The position numbers and the translations under genes were made by a program. Positions 37,659 to 38,581 of a DNA stretch of 38,581 bases are shown here, piece by piece. The notes under the pieces are model-generated. The model saw only the letters and a program-made list of their open reading frames with translations, searched no databases and was not told where the DNA came from. The number at the start of each line of letters is the position of its first letter. The stretch's first letter is position 1. The stretch covers positions 1 to 38,581 of the forward strand of contig JAGWIK010000019.1 of assembly GCA_028866275.1 (NCBI GenBank), read 5' to 3'. The DNA comes from Alphaproteobacteria bacterium. GTDB taxonomy: Bacteria; Pseudomonadota; Alphaproteobacteria; UBA9219.

Positions 37659-38261
37659 TTAGGGCTTGGGTTGCGATGAGCCTGTCGCGGGGCTGACATA
37701 ACTCACCATGTCGCGCGGGCCGCCGCCGGACACGAAATCAAAACCTGCGGGACGGTAAAGACGATGGCACATGTCGTCGGTGAGACCGGTCAGCGATACC
37801 CGCGCCGGTGACTTTACGCCGTTGTTATGGCTGCGCCACGCTATGATTTCCTTGGCGGCCAGAACCAGATGTGTGCCAAGCCCGTTGCCGCGGAATTTGC
37901 CGTCCGCGCATAAATCCTCTAACTGATAGCTGGTGCTGGACGATGCGCGTTCGCCTTTGCCGTCATGCGCCCGAATACAAATGGCGCCGATGGCGTCTTC
38001 CGGCTTGAAGGGAAAGTCAAAGAGCTTTCTTAATCGCGGTTCCTTGTCTTCAAACGCCAGAAGGATGGTAAAGGGCGACCCAATTCTGTCCAATGATTGT
38101 TTCAGTATCTCATCGAGAACCGGCAGATCTTCTGTCGCGGGGGCGAAATTCCGGATGCACAAAGCTTTGGCGGCGTCGAGGAACAGGGGATTGTTCAATG
38201 GCCGGATAACGACATCAACGCCATTGGCCAATTGCGTGCGATATTTCGGAAATGAGGGCAT
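37659..38261 (-). CDS. GNAT-family N-acetyltransferase
   Basis: A 200-residue protein with a GNAT core. The acetyl-CoA motif is YQLEDLCADGKFRGNGLGTHLVL, with R-G-N-G-L-G as the pyrophosphate loop, and a terminal LTDDMCHRLYRPAGFDFV strand follows. The N-terminal 90 residues (VVIRPLNNPLFLDAAKAL and FTILLAFEDKEPR) fit the substrate side. Substrate is unknown. The ATG at 38261 is preferred over an upstream TTG two codons earlier. It converges with mnmA, 9 bases apart, and is divergent from the tRNA-Ser promoter region. Confidence 0.82.
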   Translation of the reverse strand: MPSFPKYRTQLANGVDVVIRPLNNPLFLDAAKALCIRNFAPATEDLPVLDEILKQSLDRIGSPFTILLAFEDKEPRLRKLFDFPFKPEDAIGAICIRAHDGKGERASSSTSYQLEDLCADGKFRGNGLGTHLVLAAKEIIAWRSHNNGVKSPARVSLTGLTDDMCHRLYRPAGFDFVSGGGPRDMVSYVSPATGSSQPKP

Positions 38262-38361
38262 GTTCAAAGCCTGTCCTTGATATGGCCGGATTTTACCACA
38301 TAATTCGTGAAACTATTGCGGGGTTCCGTGACGCGGGCATGGATATAGGCATCTTTCAACC

Positions 38362-38389
38362 TCGACACAGACTTGAAGTCTGCTATAAG
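38362..38389 (+). promoter_or_regulatory. Promoter with palindrome filling its spacer, upstream of tRNA-Ser
   Basis: TCGACA (38362-38367, 5 of 6) and TATAAG (38384-38389, 5 of 6) are 16 bases apart. The spacer is taken up by the perfect 7-1-7 palindrome CAGACTT-G-AAGTCTG (38368-38382). The first transcribed gene downstream is tRNA-Ser, 98 bases on. A second candidate, TTGCGC (38449-38454) with TTTAAT (38471-38476), lies closer to the tRNA. Confidence 0.5.
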
Positions 38390-38487
38390 GGCCGAAGCCG
38401 AAGCTTTTCCCCTTGAATGCCGTGTGGGCCCGTTTTGTGTTTTTGGGCTTGCGCGACGTTGGGTGAATTGTTTAATTTCAAAGGGTT

Positions 38488-38581
38488 GGAGACGTGGCCG
38501 AGTGGCTGAAGGCGGCGGTTTGCTAAACCGTTATACGTTTGAAAAGATGTATCGAGGGTTCGAATCCCTCCGTCTCCGCCA
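38488..38581 (+). tRNA. tRNA-Ser (anticodon GCT), CCA encoded
   Basis: The 94 bases fold as a class II tRNA with a long variable arm. The acceptor stem GGAGACG pairs with CGTCTCC, the discriminator base is G, and CCA is encoded at the very end of the window. The anticodon stem GCGGT/ACCGT (one G-T pair) closes the loop TTGCTAA, giving anticodon GCT for AGC/AGT codons. The T arm is GAGGG/CCCTC with TTCGAAT, and the variable arm lies around TATACGTTTGAAAAGATGT. Confidence 0.95.

Overview
The window looks like a chromosomal segment of an alphaproteobacterium with high-GC housekeeping DNA. The pointers are an NDUFS4-like complex I accessory protein, a COQ9-family protein, a DUF3035/BamF-type lipoprotein, an endonuclease-type MutL, an Irr-like iron box in front of dps, and OxyR/AhpC/AhpD peroxide defence. 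A Gram-negative envelope is indicated by OmpW, LspA, a heptosyltransferase-type enzyme and DsbD. I cannot name the genus. No rRNA, CRISPR array, intact insertion sequence or prophage is visible.

Layout. The left edge holds the last 34 codons of an Mrp/ApbC-type ATPase, then tRNA-Ala(CGC). Behind the tRNA lies a clearly AT-richer segment (about 232-4249). It carries a two-gene cassette of a histone-deacetylase-fold amidohydrolase and a double-GNAT protein, then 1.7 kb of decayed DNA with remnants of an FkbM methyltransferase and a Fic protein and an unexplained nested-hairpin element. This reads as an eroding island next to a tRNA gene. From 4250 on, composition returns to GC-rich: ompW with a perfect terminator, an NRAMP-fold transporter with non-canonical metal-site motifs, the NDUFS4-like gene, a soluble PAS-PAS chemoreceptor, then lspA, a BamF-like lipoprotein, two M16 peptidases (one active, one inactive) and pgi. 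The last four of these genes overlap by 1 to 4 bases. A pentapeptide-repeat protein and mutL follow.

The middle (16.8-24.8 kb) has a minus-strand pair of glycosyltransferase 9 and a shikimate-kinase-like P-loop protein, then rnhA, a Prx5-type peroxiredoxin, yciA with dsbD, yqgE, and a 695-residue exported Ala/Pro-rich protein of unknown function.

The redox block (26.0-29.8 kb) is the best-resolved system. OxyR (Cys199/Cys208) is divergent from a 51-codon Cys-containing ORF, ahpC, ahpD and lpdA. An OxyR-type operator with ATAG/CTAT tetramers at the expected 7-base spacing lies between them. AhpC, AhpD and dihydrolipoamide dehydrogenase fit the known Lpd-lipoyl-AhpD-AhpC electron chain, needing only a lipoylated E2 from elsewhere.

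The right part has a lysozyme-fold exported protein, the DUF1491-surE-GT2 operon (order of transcription GT2, surE, DUF1491), rpsU, a COQ9-family gene whose 3' end overlaps an antiparallel orphan Flp pilin gene, prfC, dps under an Irr-like box followed closely by mnmA, a GNAT acetyltransferase, and tRNA-Ser(GCU) behind a promoter whose spacer is almost filled by a perfect palindrome.
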